Made by a program: the position numbers and the translations under genes. 64,000 nucleotides of DNA from the NCBI RefSeq assembly GCF_900176135.1, contig NZ_FWWW01000058.1, forward strand, positions 21,465 to 85,464. Reading direction: 5' to 3'. This DNA is from Hymenobacter roseosalivarius DSM 11622 (GTDB lineage Bacteria > Bacteroidota > Bacteroidia > Cytophagales > Hymenobacteraceae). Shown here one piece after another: positions 11,103 to 20,078 of this stretch. The notes beneath the pieces are model-generated. The model did not search any database, was not told the origin of the DNA, and worked only from the letters and a program-made list of their open reading frames with translations. Every line of letters starts with the position of its first letter. Within the stretch, counting starts at the first letter, position 1.

Positions 11103-11716
11103 ATTATGGGCCGCTGGCAGGGTAAACAGGGTATCTTGCCCCATCTTGATGCCCTGTTGGCGCAAGTCTTCTTGCAAGAGGCTATAGAGTTTGCGGCCGC
11201 CCATGCGTGGATGCTCCTAGCGCACGTGCGCAACTCGTTCCAGGACATACTGCTCGCGCTCCTCACTGCTCCACTGCCGCGTTTCGTGCTGATAATAGGC
11301 CTGTCGGCTAAACCCAAGTACTCCGCTGATCCACCGCAGGCAAAAGTGCGGACAGCTGACTCGTAAGAGCTGGACTACTGGGTAGTGGACTTTTTTTCGA
11401 TGCTCAGGCCCAACTCTTGCTCGGCCACCCGAATGACGTTCTTGTAGTAGAGCACCTGCAGTTCGGCTTGCTCGAGCTGTTTCTGCAGCTGCTTCACCTG
11501 GCCCGTTAGCGCATCAGCGTGCTGCACCACTTGCTCGACGAGCGTAGTGGGCGGCTTTTTCTGCGTGTTTTCCATGGCTTGGGTACGCACGTGCTCTTCC
11601 TCTCGGACACGCGCCAGCCACTTGGTGACGGTCGAGCGGGTGCGTACTTGGTACTTGCCCATGGCCGACTCAATGGTGTGCCGGCCGCAGTTGATTTCTT
11701 CGACCATCTGGCGCAT
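11103..11716 (-). pseudogene. IS3-family transposase remnant (orfA plus 5' part of orfB)
   Basis: Reading on the minus strand, orfA spans 11716-11375 (113 aa). It has a helix-turn-helix region (TIESAMGKYQVRTRSTVTKW) and a C-terminal coiled coil with Leu/Gln heptads (about residues 60-100), typical of IS3 OrfA. The start of orfB follows from about 11365 (one-residue-shifted frame): EEREQYVLERVAHVR, stop, EHPRMGGRKLYSLL. The stop is an amber at 11217-11219 where the family has Gln. OrfB then breaks off at the miniature element at 11102, before any of the DDE catalytic residues, so the element cannot transpose on its own. The left end of the original IS is missing. Confidence 0.8.
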
Positions 11717-11907
11717 TTTCAGTTCATGCGTCTGCTTACAAAGAGAAATAAGTGTTCCATCTGCTGGGGAGTGATGGTCAACTCATTTTAGGACAAGACA
11801 ACCTGTAAAGCGATAGCCGGACGAGACACCGTGGAAAAATAGCAGACCTGGAGGCTACCCTGGCCACGCATCAAGCCGACCAAGCCCTGACTAAAAAATA
11901 CGATAAG

Positions 11908-12147
11908 TTGAAGCCCTTGGGTAGGTTAATTTGTGATTTTCAAACCTATGTGGAGCAAAACAGCTCCTCCATTGTGGACTATGCCGAGCGCCACCGCTAC
12001 GGTGAGCGCGTCTCGACGGGCTTTGTCGAGTCGGCGTTTACCCAGGTGCTGGCCAAGCGCTTGGTGAAGCGGCAACAGATGCAGTGGACCAAGAAAGGGG
12101 CGCATCTGCTTGTGCAAGCCCGCACGAAGGTGCTCAACGAGGAGTGA
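11908..12147 (+). pseudogene. C-terminal remnant of an ISKra4-like transposase
   Basis: A 79-residue open frame matches the C-terminal end I associate with ISKra4-type transposases: GERVSTGFVESAFTQVLAKR, then RQQMQWTKKGAHLL and RTKVLNEE. It contains the glutamate-bearing FVES segment but none of the upstream catalytic domain. The sequence before it (11820-11907) is degraded coding sequence in other frames. The right end of the former IS is probably the 25-bp sequence at 12226-12250, which recurs at 27021. The family name is from memory of conserved C-terminal motifs and is moderately certain. Confidence 0.6.
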
Positions 12148-12225
12148 TAGGCTTGTTTTCTGCAACAATACCCCGGCTTCCGGCCACTGCCGGCGGAAAC
12201 CTTAACAATGGCTGCCTAACCCACC

Positions 12226-12250
12226 TGCCCCACACTTTTTGATGCTCTCC
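12226..12250. repeat. IS end (25 bp), perfect inverted copy at 27021-27045
   Basis: The 25 bases starting TGCCCCACACTTTTTGATGC are the exact reverse complement of 27021-27045. The sequence sits about 80 bp after the transposase remnant and 12 bp before the stop of the cupin gene, so it is best read as the right terminal repeat of the broken ISKra4-like element. Confidence 0.75.
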
Positions 12251-12261
12251 ACTACTTGCAG

Positions 12262-12762
12262 CTAGCGACCAAAGTCATCCTGCACCCGGACGATGTCGCC
12301 TTCATCCGAAGGCCAGTCGGCATCGGTGTGCTACCAGATTTCGGCCAGGATGCCCCAGCCCTGTTGGCCCACTAGTCGGTGCCGCTCGCCTTGCCGGATG
12401 ACGATACGCTCGCCGGCCTGGTAGCTTTTCACGACCCCTTGCTCGTCGTCCTCGCTGGTGGCCACGCCCACGGGGCCCTGCACCACGCGCCATATTTCGG
12501 CACGTCGGTGGTGGTACTGCCACGAGAGGCGCTGCTCGGGAGCAACCACCAGGATTTTGGGGCTGAGCTTGCCGGCAATGCGCAGCGAATCAACCGATAG
12601 CCCCTCGAAGTAGGTACCGACAAACGCTTGGACCTGGGCTTCGTCGATGACGAAAAAACCGCCCCAGGGCCGAGCATCGTCCTGCGCGGCGATGGTGAAA
12701 CCCTATTCGTTCAGGTGGGCCGCAGTCTGTTGAAATAGCTCTTGCTTTGTTGGGTTGTCCAT
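12262..12762 (-). pseudogene. Cupin sugar-phosphate isomerase-like protein, two amber stops
   Basis: The minus-strand frame from ATG 12762 to TAG 12262 encodes 166 residues interrupted twice by TAG, at 12703-12705 (HLNE-stop-GFTI) and 12331-12333 (AEIW-stop-HTDADW). Both are positions where Gln fits. The rest is an intact single-domain cupin: SWQYHHRRAEIWRVVQG supplies the metal-binding His-His and Glu, and GERHRL supplies the late His. This pattern resembles type I/II mannose-6-phosphate isomerase cupins. As last gene of the sugar operon, behind a ROK kinase, a role in converting mannose 6-phosphate to fructose 6-phosphate is plausible. The gene is probably inactive as written. Its 3' end is 12 bp from the IS terminus at 12250. 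Confidence 0.75.
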
Positions 12763-12857
12763 GTGGCAACGGGATTGAGAATAAAGACGAGAAGAAATGC
12801 GGGTACTGGGTTCAGCCGCGCCGCGAAAACGGCACGCGCGTTGAGCTGCAGCTGCGC

Positions 12858-13787
12858 CTACGCGACGAGGTAAGCCGCGCCAAACACGCCGGCGCTGTCG
12901 CCCAATTGGGGCTTCACTACTGGCGTTTCAAACACATGGTCGAACACGTAAGGCGCCACTTTGCTCACGCCCTCGGTGTAGAGGCGGTCGATATTGCCCA
13001 CGCCCCCGCCAATGACGATGACGTCGGGGTCGATGATATTGACCACGGTGCCCAGTGCCCGGCCGAAGTAGTTGACCAGGCGGAGCATCGTGGCTTCAGC
13101 GGCAGGGTCGAGGCCGGCAGCGGCCCGCTCGGTAATTTCCTTCAGAGACCGGGACTGGCCGGTGAGGCTGGCGTAGTAGCGTTGCAGGGCCGGGCCGGCC
13201 AGGACACTTTCGTTGCAGCCGTTTTTGCCACAGTAGCAGAGCGGGCCTTCCGCTTCGTTCAGGAAATTGTGGCCCCACTCGCCGGCCAAGCCGTGGAAGC
13301 CTTCCAGCGCCTGCCCGTTCACCACTAGTCCGCCCCCGACGCCCGTGCCCAGAATGATGCCGAACACCACCTTCGCATTGGGAAATTGCTGCTTCACCAC
13401 GCCCAGGCGGGTTTCGGCCAGGGCGAAGCAATTGGCATCATTGGCCATTTCGATGCGGATGCCCAGCAGCTTTTCCAGGTCGGCCTTCATCGGTTTGCCG
13501 TTGAGGCAGATGGCGTTGCTGTTTTTGAGCAGCCCTGTGCGTGGCACCAGCGTGCCCGGCGTGGCCATCCCCAGGCTGGGGGCCTTGCAGCCCACCGATT
13601 GCTCCATATGGCCCACCAGCTGCTTAATCTGACCCAGGACGTAGTCATAGCCCTTATCAGCGCCGGTGGGTACCCGGTCGCGGAAGAGGACCTCCGGCTC
13701 CTGCGCCGATTTAAGAATAACACCCTCAATTTTAGTGCCTCCCAGGTCTAGGCCCCAGAGTTTTTCCTCGCGTTGAAAACTGTTCAT
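12858..13787 (-). CDS. ROK-family sugar kinase
   Basis: A 309-residue cytosolic hexokinase of the ROK family, which phosphorylates glucose, fructose, mannose or similar sugars with ATP. The phosphate-binding loop LDLGGTKIEG is near residue 14. The catalytic GEWGHNF lies around residue 165. The Cys-rich zinc site CYCGKNGCNES follows near 182, and the adenine-side IGGGVGNID is near 255. Length is standard. It ends with TAG. It lies between the transporter gene (105 bp upstream) and the broken cupin isomerase and is transcribed with them. In this context a fructokinase or mannokinase activity that feeds glycolysis is the best inference. Specificity cannot be read from the sequence. Confidence 0.9.
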   Translation of the reverse strand: MNSFQREEKLWGLDLGGTKIEGVILKSAQEPEVLFRDRVPTGADKGYDYVLGQIKQLVGHMEQSVGCKAPSLGMATPGTLVPRTGLLKNSNAICLNGKPMKADLEKLLGIRIEMANDANCFALAETRLGVVKQQFPNAKVVFGIILGTGVGGGLVVNGQALEGFHGLAGEWGHNFLNEAEGPLCYCGKNGCNESVLAGPALQRYYASLTGQSRSLKEITERAAAGLDPAAEATMLRLVNYFGRALGTVVNIIDPDVIVIGGGVGNIDRLYTEGVSKVAPYVFDHVFETPVVKPQLGDSAGVFGAAYLVA

Positions 13788-13891
13788 GCAGATTGCAAAT
13801 AAGCCCTTGCAGCAGGCTAAAAGTCAGGTATAAGACGTTTTGCCCATTGCATTACCGGCTTTCCACCAGTTGGGCAGCAGGGCTTCAGGGG

Positions 13892-15175
13892 TCATTTTCC
13901 CCTGTTCGACACCTTGAAGAGCCGTGCTCCGAACAGGGCGATGAAGGCATAGCAGATGATGGGCAGGTAGTAGGCCGCCGCAATGTCGTGGTTGGCAATT
14001 TTACCCATGAGGTAGGGGAACACGGCCCCGCCGGCCACGGCCATCACCAGGATGGACGAGGCCTGCGGCGTGAGCGGGCCTAAGTCTTTGATGCCCAGGC
14101 TGAAAATGGTGGGGAACATGATGCTGAAGAAGAAGTTAATCAGCAGCAGGGCGATGAACGACGGCCAGCCCCAGCTTTGCGCCACGATGATGCACATCAG
14201 CACGTTGGCCAGCGCGAAGGCGGTCAGCAGCTTGTTCGGCGCGATGTAGCGCATCAGGAATGTGCCCACAAAGCGTCCGCTCATCATCATCACCATAAAG
14301 AGCGAGAAGTAGCCGGCCGCGGTCTGGTCGCTGAAGTTCATTTTCTCTACCCCGTAGTTGATGAAAAACGCCCAGGTGCCACCCTGCGCGGCCACGTTAA
14401 GAAACTGCGCCACCCAGGCCCACACGAAGTGACGGTGCTGCAGCAGCTTCTTGGGCTGCGGGGCCGCCACGGCCGTGCCGGTATAGAAGCCAGCCTCGGT
14501 TTCGGCGGGCGCCGCGGCGGCGTGAGTATTCTGCAGGGGCGGCACCTTCACAAAGGCAAAGGCCACGGCAATGGCCAGGATGACGCTGCCAATGGCTACG
14601 TACAGAGTTTTTACCGACGATAAGTCGCCGTTGACGTGCGTTCCGTTCAAGATGAAGTAGCTGCCCAGCAGCGGGCCCACCACGGCCCCCAGCCCGTTGA
14701 ACGACTGCGCGAAGTTCAGGCGCTGGTCGCTGGTGCGCTCGTCGCCGAGCGCGGCCATGAAGGGGTGCGCCACCGCCTCCAGCGTGGCCAGCCCACAGGC
14801 CAGCACAAACAGCGCCCCCCGGAAAAAGCCGAACGAGCCGGCATTGGCCGCGGGCACAAACAGGAAGGCGCCCAGCGCATACAGCCCCAGGCCCAGCAGC
14901 ACGCCGTTCTTGTAGCCGAAGCGTTTCATGAACAAGCCCGCCGGAATGCCCATCACGGCGTAGGCGCCAAAAATGGAAAACTGCACCAGTCCGGACTCCG
15001 CCTTGCTCACATTCAGCACGTTTTGGAAGTGCTTGTTCAGCACGTCGCCCATCGTAATGGCAATAGCCCAGAGCATGAACAAAGACGAGATAAACGCGAG
15101 GGTTACGAAGTAGCGCCGCTCCGTGAAGGGAACGGCGGCGGGGGCGCTGACGGCAGTAGTAGTGGCGGGTTGCAT
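13892..15175 (-). CDS. MFS sugar transporter, FucP-type (glucose/galactose/mannose)
   Basis: A 427-residue inner-membrane symporter of the FucP subfamily of the major facilitator superfamily, with about 12 hydrophobic helices split by a longer cytoplasmic loop near residues 215-245. Family hallmarks include FISSLFMLWAIAITMGDVLN in the first helix and the LGDERTSDQRLNFAQSFNGLG segment near 160. This branch imports hexoses with protons. It probably brings monosaccharides released in the periplasm by the GH97 and GH130 enzymes to the ROK kinase encoded next. It starts 79 bp downstream of the GH97 stop on the same strand. Confidence 0.92.
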   Translation of the reverse strand: MQPATTTAVSAPAAVPFTERRYFVTLAFISSLFMLWAIAITMGDVLNKHFQNVLNVSKAESGLVQFSIFGAYAVMGIPAGLFMKRFGYKNGVLLGLGLYALGAFLFVPAANAGSFGFFRGALFVLACGLATLEAVAHPFMAALGDERTSDQRLNFAQSFNGLGAVVGPLLGSYFILNGTHVNGDLSSVKTLYVAIGSVILAIAVAFAFVKVPPLQNTHAAAAPAETEAGFYTGTAVAAPQPKKLLQHRHFVWAWVAQFLNVAAQGGTWAFFINYGVEKMNFSDQTAAGYFSLFMVMMMSGRFVGTFLMRYIAPNKLLTAFALANVLMCIIVAQSWGWPSFIALLLINFFFSIMFPTIFSLGIKDLGPLTPQASSILVMAVAGGAVFPYLMGKIANHDIAAAYYLPIICYAFIALFGARLFKVSNRGK

Positions 15176-15254
15176 GAGCGGGGGAATTTGAGAAATTTGA
15201 GGAAGTAAACCAGCCGGTTTCGGCTGGTCGCTGGGGTCGATGGGCAGCTGCCGG

Positions 15255-17375
15255 CTAGGGCAGCGGCTTGAAGCTGACGGCCGCCCCGCCGCCCGGGGCC
15301 AACCGCAGCGTGAGGGCCGAGCGGTTGGTGACCACCTGCCGGGTTATGCGGTAGGCCATGGGGTTTTTCGCCCAGTCGGCGTCCTTGCCATCGGCGTAGA
15401 TGGTGGCCGTGTAGCGGCGGCCGGGAGTCAGAAAGTCGAGCTTCACGGGCTGCTGGCGGGCGTTTTCGTCGGTGATGCTGCCCAGGTACCATTCGTCTTT
15501 GCCCTTGGCCTGGCGCACGGTAGTGAGGTAGTCGCCCGGCTCGGCCGCCAGGATGCGGGTATCGTCCCAGTCCACGGCCACGTCGCGGATAAACTGGAAA
15601 GCATCGTCAAATTTGGCGTAGTTCTCGGGCAGGTCGGCGGCCATTTGCAGGGGCGAATACATGGTCACGTACAAAGCCAGCTGCTTGGCCAGGGTGGTGT
15701 GCACCTGCTTGCCCTTGTTCTGCGGGGCGTATTGGTCGAGCTTAATCTGGAAAATACCCGGCGTGTAGTCCATCGGGCCGCCCATGAGGCGGGTGAAGGG
15801 CAGGATGGTTTCGTGCTCGGGCGAGTTGCCCGCGCTCCAGGCATTGAATTCGTTGCCGCGGGCGGCTTCGTTGGCCAGCCAATTGGGGTAGGTGCGATGC
15901 AGGCCGGTGGGGCGCACGGGCTCGTGCATATCCACCATCAAGTGGTTTTCGGCCGTTTTTTGGGCTACTCGCACGTAATGGTTCACCATCCACTGGCCGT
16001 CGTGGTGCTCGCCGCGCGGGATGATGCGGCCCACGTAGCCGGTTTTCACGGCGTCGTAGCCGTGCTCGCGCATGAAGCGGTAGGCCGGCTCCATGCGCCG
16101 CTCGTAGTTGGTGACGGAGCCGCTGTTTTCGTGGTGCATGATGAGCTTCACGTTTTTGCTGGCGGCGTAGCGCTGCAGCTCGGTCACGTCAAAATCCGGG
16201 TACGGCGTCACGAAGTCGAACACCTCCTCCTTCCAGTTGCCAAACCAGTCTTCCCAGCCCACGTTCCAGCCTTCCACCAGCACGCCCTGCAGGCCGTTTT
16301 TGCCCGCGAAGTCGATGTAGCGCTTCACGTTGGCCGTGTTGGCCGCGTGGCGGCCGTGGGGCTTTAGCTTGCTGAAGTCGGTGTCGGCCAGCTTGATGTT
16401 GTTGGCGTCGGAGTACGACCAAGTTCCTTTGTTGATTTGCATCTCCCACCACACGCCCACGTATTTCTGGGGCTTAATCCAGCCCGTGTCGGTGAGTTTG
16501 CTGGGCTCGTTCAGGTTCAGAATTAGTTTGGAGGCCAGGATGGCAGGGGCGTTGTCGGCTACCACTATCGTGCGCCAGGGTGTGTGGGCCGGCGCCTGCA
16601 AATAGGCTTTGGCGCCCGTGGCGTCGGGGCAGAGCTGGCTGGTGAGGCCGTGGGTGGCCCCGTTTACCAGCAGCGCCATGGCCGGGTAGTTGACCAGCGC
16701 GGCCTCGTGAATGTTAACGTACAGCCCGTCGGCGCTCTTGAGCATGAGCGGCGTTTGCACGGCGTTCGGCCCAATGGGGGTTTGGGTGGCAATTTCGGGC
16801 GTGGGCTTGGCCGCGGCGGCGCTCACCTCGCTGAGCTTAGTGGTGGAGTAGAGGTATTCGTTGGTGTCGTAGTCGCCCCGCATCCAGAACGCCCGGTGGT
16901 CAGCGGGCAGGTTGAACTCGGTTTTCTCGTCCGACACCGTGAAGTACTTGAGGTTAGCCTGCTCGGGAAACTCGTAGCGGAAGCCCACCCCGTCATCGAA
17001 CAGCCGGAAGCGCAGCACCAGCTGCCGGTTTTGCGCGGCGGCCTGCTGCACAGTCACGGCCAGCTCCTGGTAGTGGTTGCGAATCTGCTTCACCTCGCCC
17101 CAGACTGGCGCCCAGGTGTCGTCGTGCCGACTCGAATCGACGTTGGCAATGGTGAACCCTTTGTCGAAGCCCGGCTGGTCCTGCAGCAGTACCGCCAGCC
17201 GGCTGGGGCGCACCACCGTCCGCGCCCCGTACTTCAGCTCATACGTCGGCTCGCCGGCCGGGCTGAGCTGGAACGTCAGCGCGAGCTTGCGGCTGGGCGA
17301 GTGAATAGTTTGGGCAGGGGCCACGAAGCGTAATAGCGTGGCGGCGACTAGCAGAATGGAGAAACGGTACTTCAT
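15255..17375 (-). CDS. Glycoside hydrolase family 97 (alpha-glycosidase)
   Basis: A 706-residue secreted or periplasmic enzyme with an N-terminal signal peptide (SILLVAATLLRFVAPAQ). GH97 enzymes have an N-terminal beta-sandwich, a central (beta/alpha)8 barrel and a C-terminal beta domain, and act on alpha-glucosides or alpha-galactosides. The barrel starts near residue 300 (YVGVWWEM). The family motifs LVEGWNVGWEDW, MVDMHEPVRPTGLHRTYPN and AARGNEFNAW are present, the last carrying a glutamate expected of the inverting branch. The stop is TAG. In a locus with GH130, removing alpha-linked galactose or glucose side chains from a mannan is a reasonable guess. Substrate is inferred from context only. 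Confidence 0.93.
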   Translation of the reverse strand: MKYRFSILLVAATLLRFVAPAQTIHSPSRKLALTFQLSPAGEPTYELKYGARTVVRPSRLAVLLQDQPGFDKGFTIANVDSSRHDDTWAPVWGEVKQIRNHYQELAVTVQQAAAQNRQLVLRFRLFDDGVGFRYEFPEQANLKYFTVSDEKTEFNLPADHRAFWMRGDYDTNEYLYSTTKLSEVSAAAAKPTPEIATQTPIGPNAVQTPLMLKSADGLYVNIHEAALVNYPAMALLVNGATHGLTSQLCPDATGAKAYLQAPAHTPWRTIVVADNAPAILASKLILNLNEPSKLTDTGWIKPQKYVGVWWEMQINKGTWSYSDANNIKLADTDFSKLKPHGRHAANTANVKRYIDFAGKNGLQGVLVEGWNVGWEDWFGNWKEEVFDFVTPYPDFDVTELQRYAASKNVKLIMHHENSGSVTNYERRMEPAYRFMREHGYDAVKTGYVGRIIPRGEHHDGQWMVNHYVRVAQKTAENHLMVDMHEPVRPTGLHRTYPNWLANEAARGNEFNAWSAGNSPEHETILPFTRLMGGPMDYTPGIFQIKLDQYAPQNKGKQVHTTLAKQLALYVTMYSPLQMAADLPENYAKFDDAFQFIRDVAVDWDDTRILAAEPGDYLTTVRQAKGKDEWYLGSITDENARQQPVKLDFLTPGRRYTATIYADGKDADWAKNPMAYRITRQVVTNRSALTLRLAPGGGAAVSFKPLP

Positions 17376-17462
17376 GCCGGCGTGGGCGTTGCTCTTGTTT
17401 TGGTGAAATGCCCCCTTCCAATGAGGGCAATTGTGGCGTAGACCAATTACATCAATGAGAAC

Positions 17463-17580
17463 GTCATGCTGAGCTTGTCGAACCAGCTCTACCGCTTCGT
17501 CAGGCTTCCCTCTCCTTGGGAGAGGGGCTTGGGGTGAGGTTTGCGTGAGCGAGATGCTTCGACTGCGCTCAGCACAACCG
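17463..17580. repeat. Intergenic palindromic repeat
   Basis: GTCATGCTGAGCTTGTCGAA at 17463-17482 pairs imperfectly with TTCGACTGCGCTCAGCAC at 17558-17575. An 8-bp hairpin (CCCTCTCC with GGAGAGGG, 17508-17526) lies between. This looks like a dispersed palindromic unit. Here it separates the GH130 and GH97 genes and could act on mRNA stability. Confidence 0.6.
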
Positions 17581-17614
17581 TTCTTTTGAGTTACTTACTT
17601 TCTGTCCGCCGGTG

Positions 17615-18829
17615 CTAGTTCACGGGGCGGGTAGCCACGGCAATTTTAGAGTCGGCCGTGCCGTAGTAGATAAACCACTGGTTTTTAAACCGGGCCAGCC
17701 CTTCTAGAAACACCACCTGGTTGATTTGGCCGGTGGTTTCGTAGGGCAGCTCCGGGCGCATAAAGTAGTTATCCATGCGCTTGAGCAGCTTGGTCGGGTC
17801 GTTTTTATCGAACAGAGCCTGGGCGGCGGTGTAGGTGCCCACGGGCAGGTTTTTGTCGCCGAAAGACGGCTCGTTGCGACTGTTGTAAATCAGGAGGATG
17901 CCCTGGTCGGTAATCATGGCCGGTGGGCCCGATTCCACTAGGTCGCTGTCGAACTTGCCTTCGCGGGTCGGCAGCACAATCTTCAGGTTGGGCATGGTCA
18001 GGGCGTGGGCGCGCAAGGGCACCGGCGGCTTTTCGCCGGCCGCCATTTCGACGGGTGTCCAGTTAATGAGGTCGTCCGACGTGGCCAGCCAGATTTGGGC
18101 ATCGCCCCAGTACATCCAGTACTTGCCATTGATTTTGGTGGCCACGATGCGGCCATCGTTCTCGTAGCGCGACACGATGGAGCCCGATTTGCTCCACTTG
18201 TCCACGTATTTGCCGCCGGCCGCCTTCGTGAATACGTTGCCGTACTTGGTCCAGTTCAGCAGGTCGGGCGAGGAGGCAACGTGCATGCGGGCCTTGTCGC
18301 CGTCGTAGGCGGTGTAGGTCATGTAGTAGGTGCCGTCTTCGCTTTCCACCACGCGCGGGTCTTCCGTGCCGCCAAACCATTCGTACTTCTTATGTACGTC
18401 GTTGTCGGGGTGCAGCACGGGTGCTTTGCGCCGGGTAAAGTGTAGGCCGTCGGTGCTGGTAGCTAAGCCGATGCGCGAAGTCTTCTTGAACTTCCCCACC
18501 ATGTTTTCGGCGCGGTACAGCATGTACACCATGCCGTCCTTCACCACCACCGCCGGGTTAAACACGTCCTTTTCTTCCCACAGCACTTCCTTCTTCAGAA
18601 TGGGGTCCTGAAAGCGGCCCACCGTGCTCGGGCCCATGATGGGGTTCACGCTGTCCACCTTGGTGAAGTTCAGCAGGGCCCAGCTGTCGCGCGTGGGAGC
18701 GGGCGGAGGCTTCACGGCCGTAGTCGTGGCCTTGTCGGCCTCATTGCTGCCGCAGCCCATCAGCATAGCCAGCGCCAGGGTGGCGAGGCTCCCGGCCAAG
18801 CGGTGCGCAGTTGTATTGAAATTACTCAT
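17615..18829 (-). CDS. GH130 glycosidase/phosphorylase lipoprotein
   Basis: A 404-residue lipoprotein: a signal sequence ends in lipobox MGC near residue 26, followed by a Pro/Thr linker. The rest is a five-bladed beta-propeller of family GH130, whose members phosphorolyse or hydrolyse beta-mannosides. Diagnostic segments are FNPAVVVKDGMVYMLYRAEN near residue 90 and the phosphate/catalytic-side WFGGTEDPRV near 150. LVESGPP and the MRPELPYE region follow near the end. Being surface- or periplasm-anchored, it may belong to the hydrolytic rather than the cytosolic phosphorylase branch. It is encoded between the LamG lipoprotein and GH97, and it suggests that the locus targets a beta-mannose-containing glycan. 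The stop is TAG. Confidence 0.88.
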   Translation of the reverse strand: MSNFNTTAHRLAGSLATLALAMLMGCGSNEADKATTTAVKPPPAPTRDSWALLNFTKVDSVNPIMGPSTVGRFQDPILKKEVLWEEKDVFNPAVVVKDGMVYMLYRAENMVGKFKKTSRIGLATSTDGLHFTRRKAPVLHPDNDVHKKYEWFGGTEDPRVVESEDGTYYMTYTAYDGDKARMHVASSPDLLNWTKYGNVFTKAAGGKYVDKWSKSGSIVSRYENDGRIVATKINGKYWMYWGDAQIWLATSDDLINWTPVEMAAGEKPPVPLRAHALTMPNLKIVLPTREGKFDSDLVESGPPAMITDQGILLIYNSRNEPSFGDKNLPVGTYTAAQALFDKNDPTKLLKRMDNYFMRPELPYETTGQINQVVFLEGLARFKNQWFIYYGTADSKIAVATRPVN

Positions 18830-18864
18830 TCAATTTCTCCGGTAAAACGTGAAGGTATAAACAA

Positions 18865-18903
18865 TTATCTCCCACCATTCCAGGTCAGAACAGTGGGAGA
18901 TAA
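18865..18903 (-). terminator. Hairpin between LamG and GH130 genes
   Basis: A perfect 11-bp stem (18865-18875 with 18893-18903) with a 17-nt loop lies between the stop of the LamG gene at 18934 and the GH130 start at 18829. No strong U-tract follows on the minus strand, so it more likely protects or attenuates the SusC-SusD-LamG part of the transcript than ends it completely. Confidence 0.55.
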
Positions 18904-18933
18904 GCAGGCATGGTCCGTTAAAAGTGGCCTGAC

Positions 18934-20022
18934 TTACAGGGTGCTCTCGATGGTGTAGATGGACTGCACCTCCGCGTCGGTCAGGGCGCGGTTGTAGATG
19001 CGGATATCGTCCATCTGGCCTTTGAAGAAGGCAGGGCTATAGTACTGGAAGTAATCGGGAGCCTGGCCACCTTTAGGGGCACGGTTGTACACGTCTTTGG
19101 GCAGCTGTTGGCCAATGGTCAGGTTTACGGGCTCAGGAATGGCCTTAATGGCCCCGGTTACGTTGGTCCAAGTTTTCACCAGGGCGCCATTAATGTAGAA
19201 TTTCATGGTGCCGTCGACGTACGAGGAGGCAACGTGGGTCCACACGTTCACGGGCACGATGCCCGAATCAGCGTCGCGGTCGGCCGTGGTCGAGGTGGTG
19301 GTCACGGTGAGGAAAGGCTTGTTGTCGCCCTGCAGCTGGAATTTGTAGCCGGTCCAACGGTTCAGCGACACCAGGTAGTTATCGGGGTTGGTGTCGTTAC
19401 GCTTGCACCACACGCTCAGGGTCAGCGCCTGGGGGTTCAGGGCTGCTTTGTACGGCACCTCGATGTAGCCGCCGCCGGCGAACTCATACGCCTGGCTGGC
19501 CCGGCCAAACCGGTCGGCCGTCAGCATGGGCAGCGTGGTGCCATCGGCGGGGGGGGTTGGGAACTTGGGGGCGGCCCCGGCCGGGCCCGTTTTCAGCACG
19601 CCGTTGTTGCCGTTGGCGGTGGCGTCGTTGGCATTGCCGGCAAATTTCCAATGGGCTACCAGGTTAGCTGCCGATACCTCCTGAATGAGGCTGGTGGCAA
19701 ACGTGGCGGCGGCGCGGCGCAGGTTGGCTACCGAGGTATTCACGGCTGCTTGGGTGGCCGCAGCGTCGTTTTTCACACCAGTACCCAGGTCGATGGCCGT
19801 TTTGAAAGTCGCTTTCGAGCCGGTGGAGTAGGTGCCGGGCTTGGTGCCTTCCACGGCCGCGTTGTGAATCGCGGTTACGGAGTCAATCACCGCCGTCAGC
19901 TTGGTTTTGTCGGCGTTTACCTGGGGCTTGGTGTCCTCCGTTTTGGAACAGGAAGAGACTACGGCCATGGTGCCGAACAGCAGCCAGGCAAAAAGGAACA
20001 AGTAAAATTTTTGGTTTTTCAT
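18934..20022 (-). CDS. LamG-domain glycan-binding lipoprotein in PUL
   Basis: A 362-residue lipoprotein: hydrophobic signal sequence and lipobox SSCSK near residue 25. A helical segment of about 80 residues (VNADKTKLTAVIDSVTAIHN onward) resembles a FIVAR-type three-helix module. From about residue 120 a concanavalin-A/LamG-like jelly roll begins (LVAHWKFAGNANDATANGN), with YIEVPY, SVWCKRND and the closing QMDDIRIYNRALTDAEV. It occupies the position after susD where SusE/SusF-type surface glycan-binding proteins are found, so a polysaccharide-binding function at the outer surface is inferred. The gap to susD is 56 bp. Confidence 0.88.
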   Translation of the reverse strand: MKNQKFYLFLFAWLLFGTMAVVSSCSKTEDTKPQVNADKTKLTAVIDSVTAIHNAAVEGTKPGTYSTGSKATFKTAIDLGTGVKNDAAATQAAVNTSVANLRRAAATFATSLIQEVSAANLVAHWKFAGNANDATANGNNGVLKTGPAGAAPKFPTPPADGTTLPMLTADRFGRASQAYEFAGGGYIEVPYKAALNPQALTLSVWCKRNDTNPDNYLVSLNRWTGYKFQLQGDNKPFLTVTTTSTTADRDADSGIVPVNVWTHVASSYVDGTMKFYINGALVKTWTNVTGAIKAIPEPVNLTIGQQLPKDVYNRAPKGGQAPDYFQYYSPAFFKGQMDDIRIYNRALTDAEVQSIYTIESTL

Positions 20023-20078
20023 GTTGAGGTTGGGAATGAGAAAAAAGTGGGAATTGAAAAGAAAAAGGGCGAAGCTGC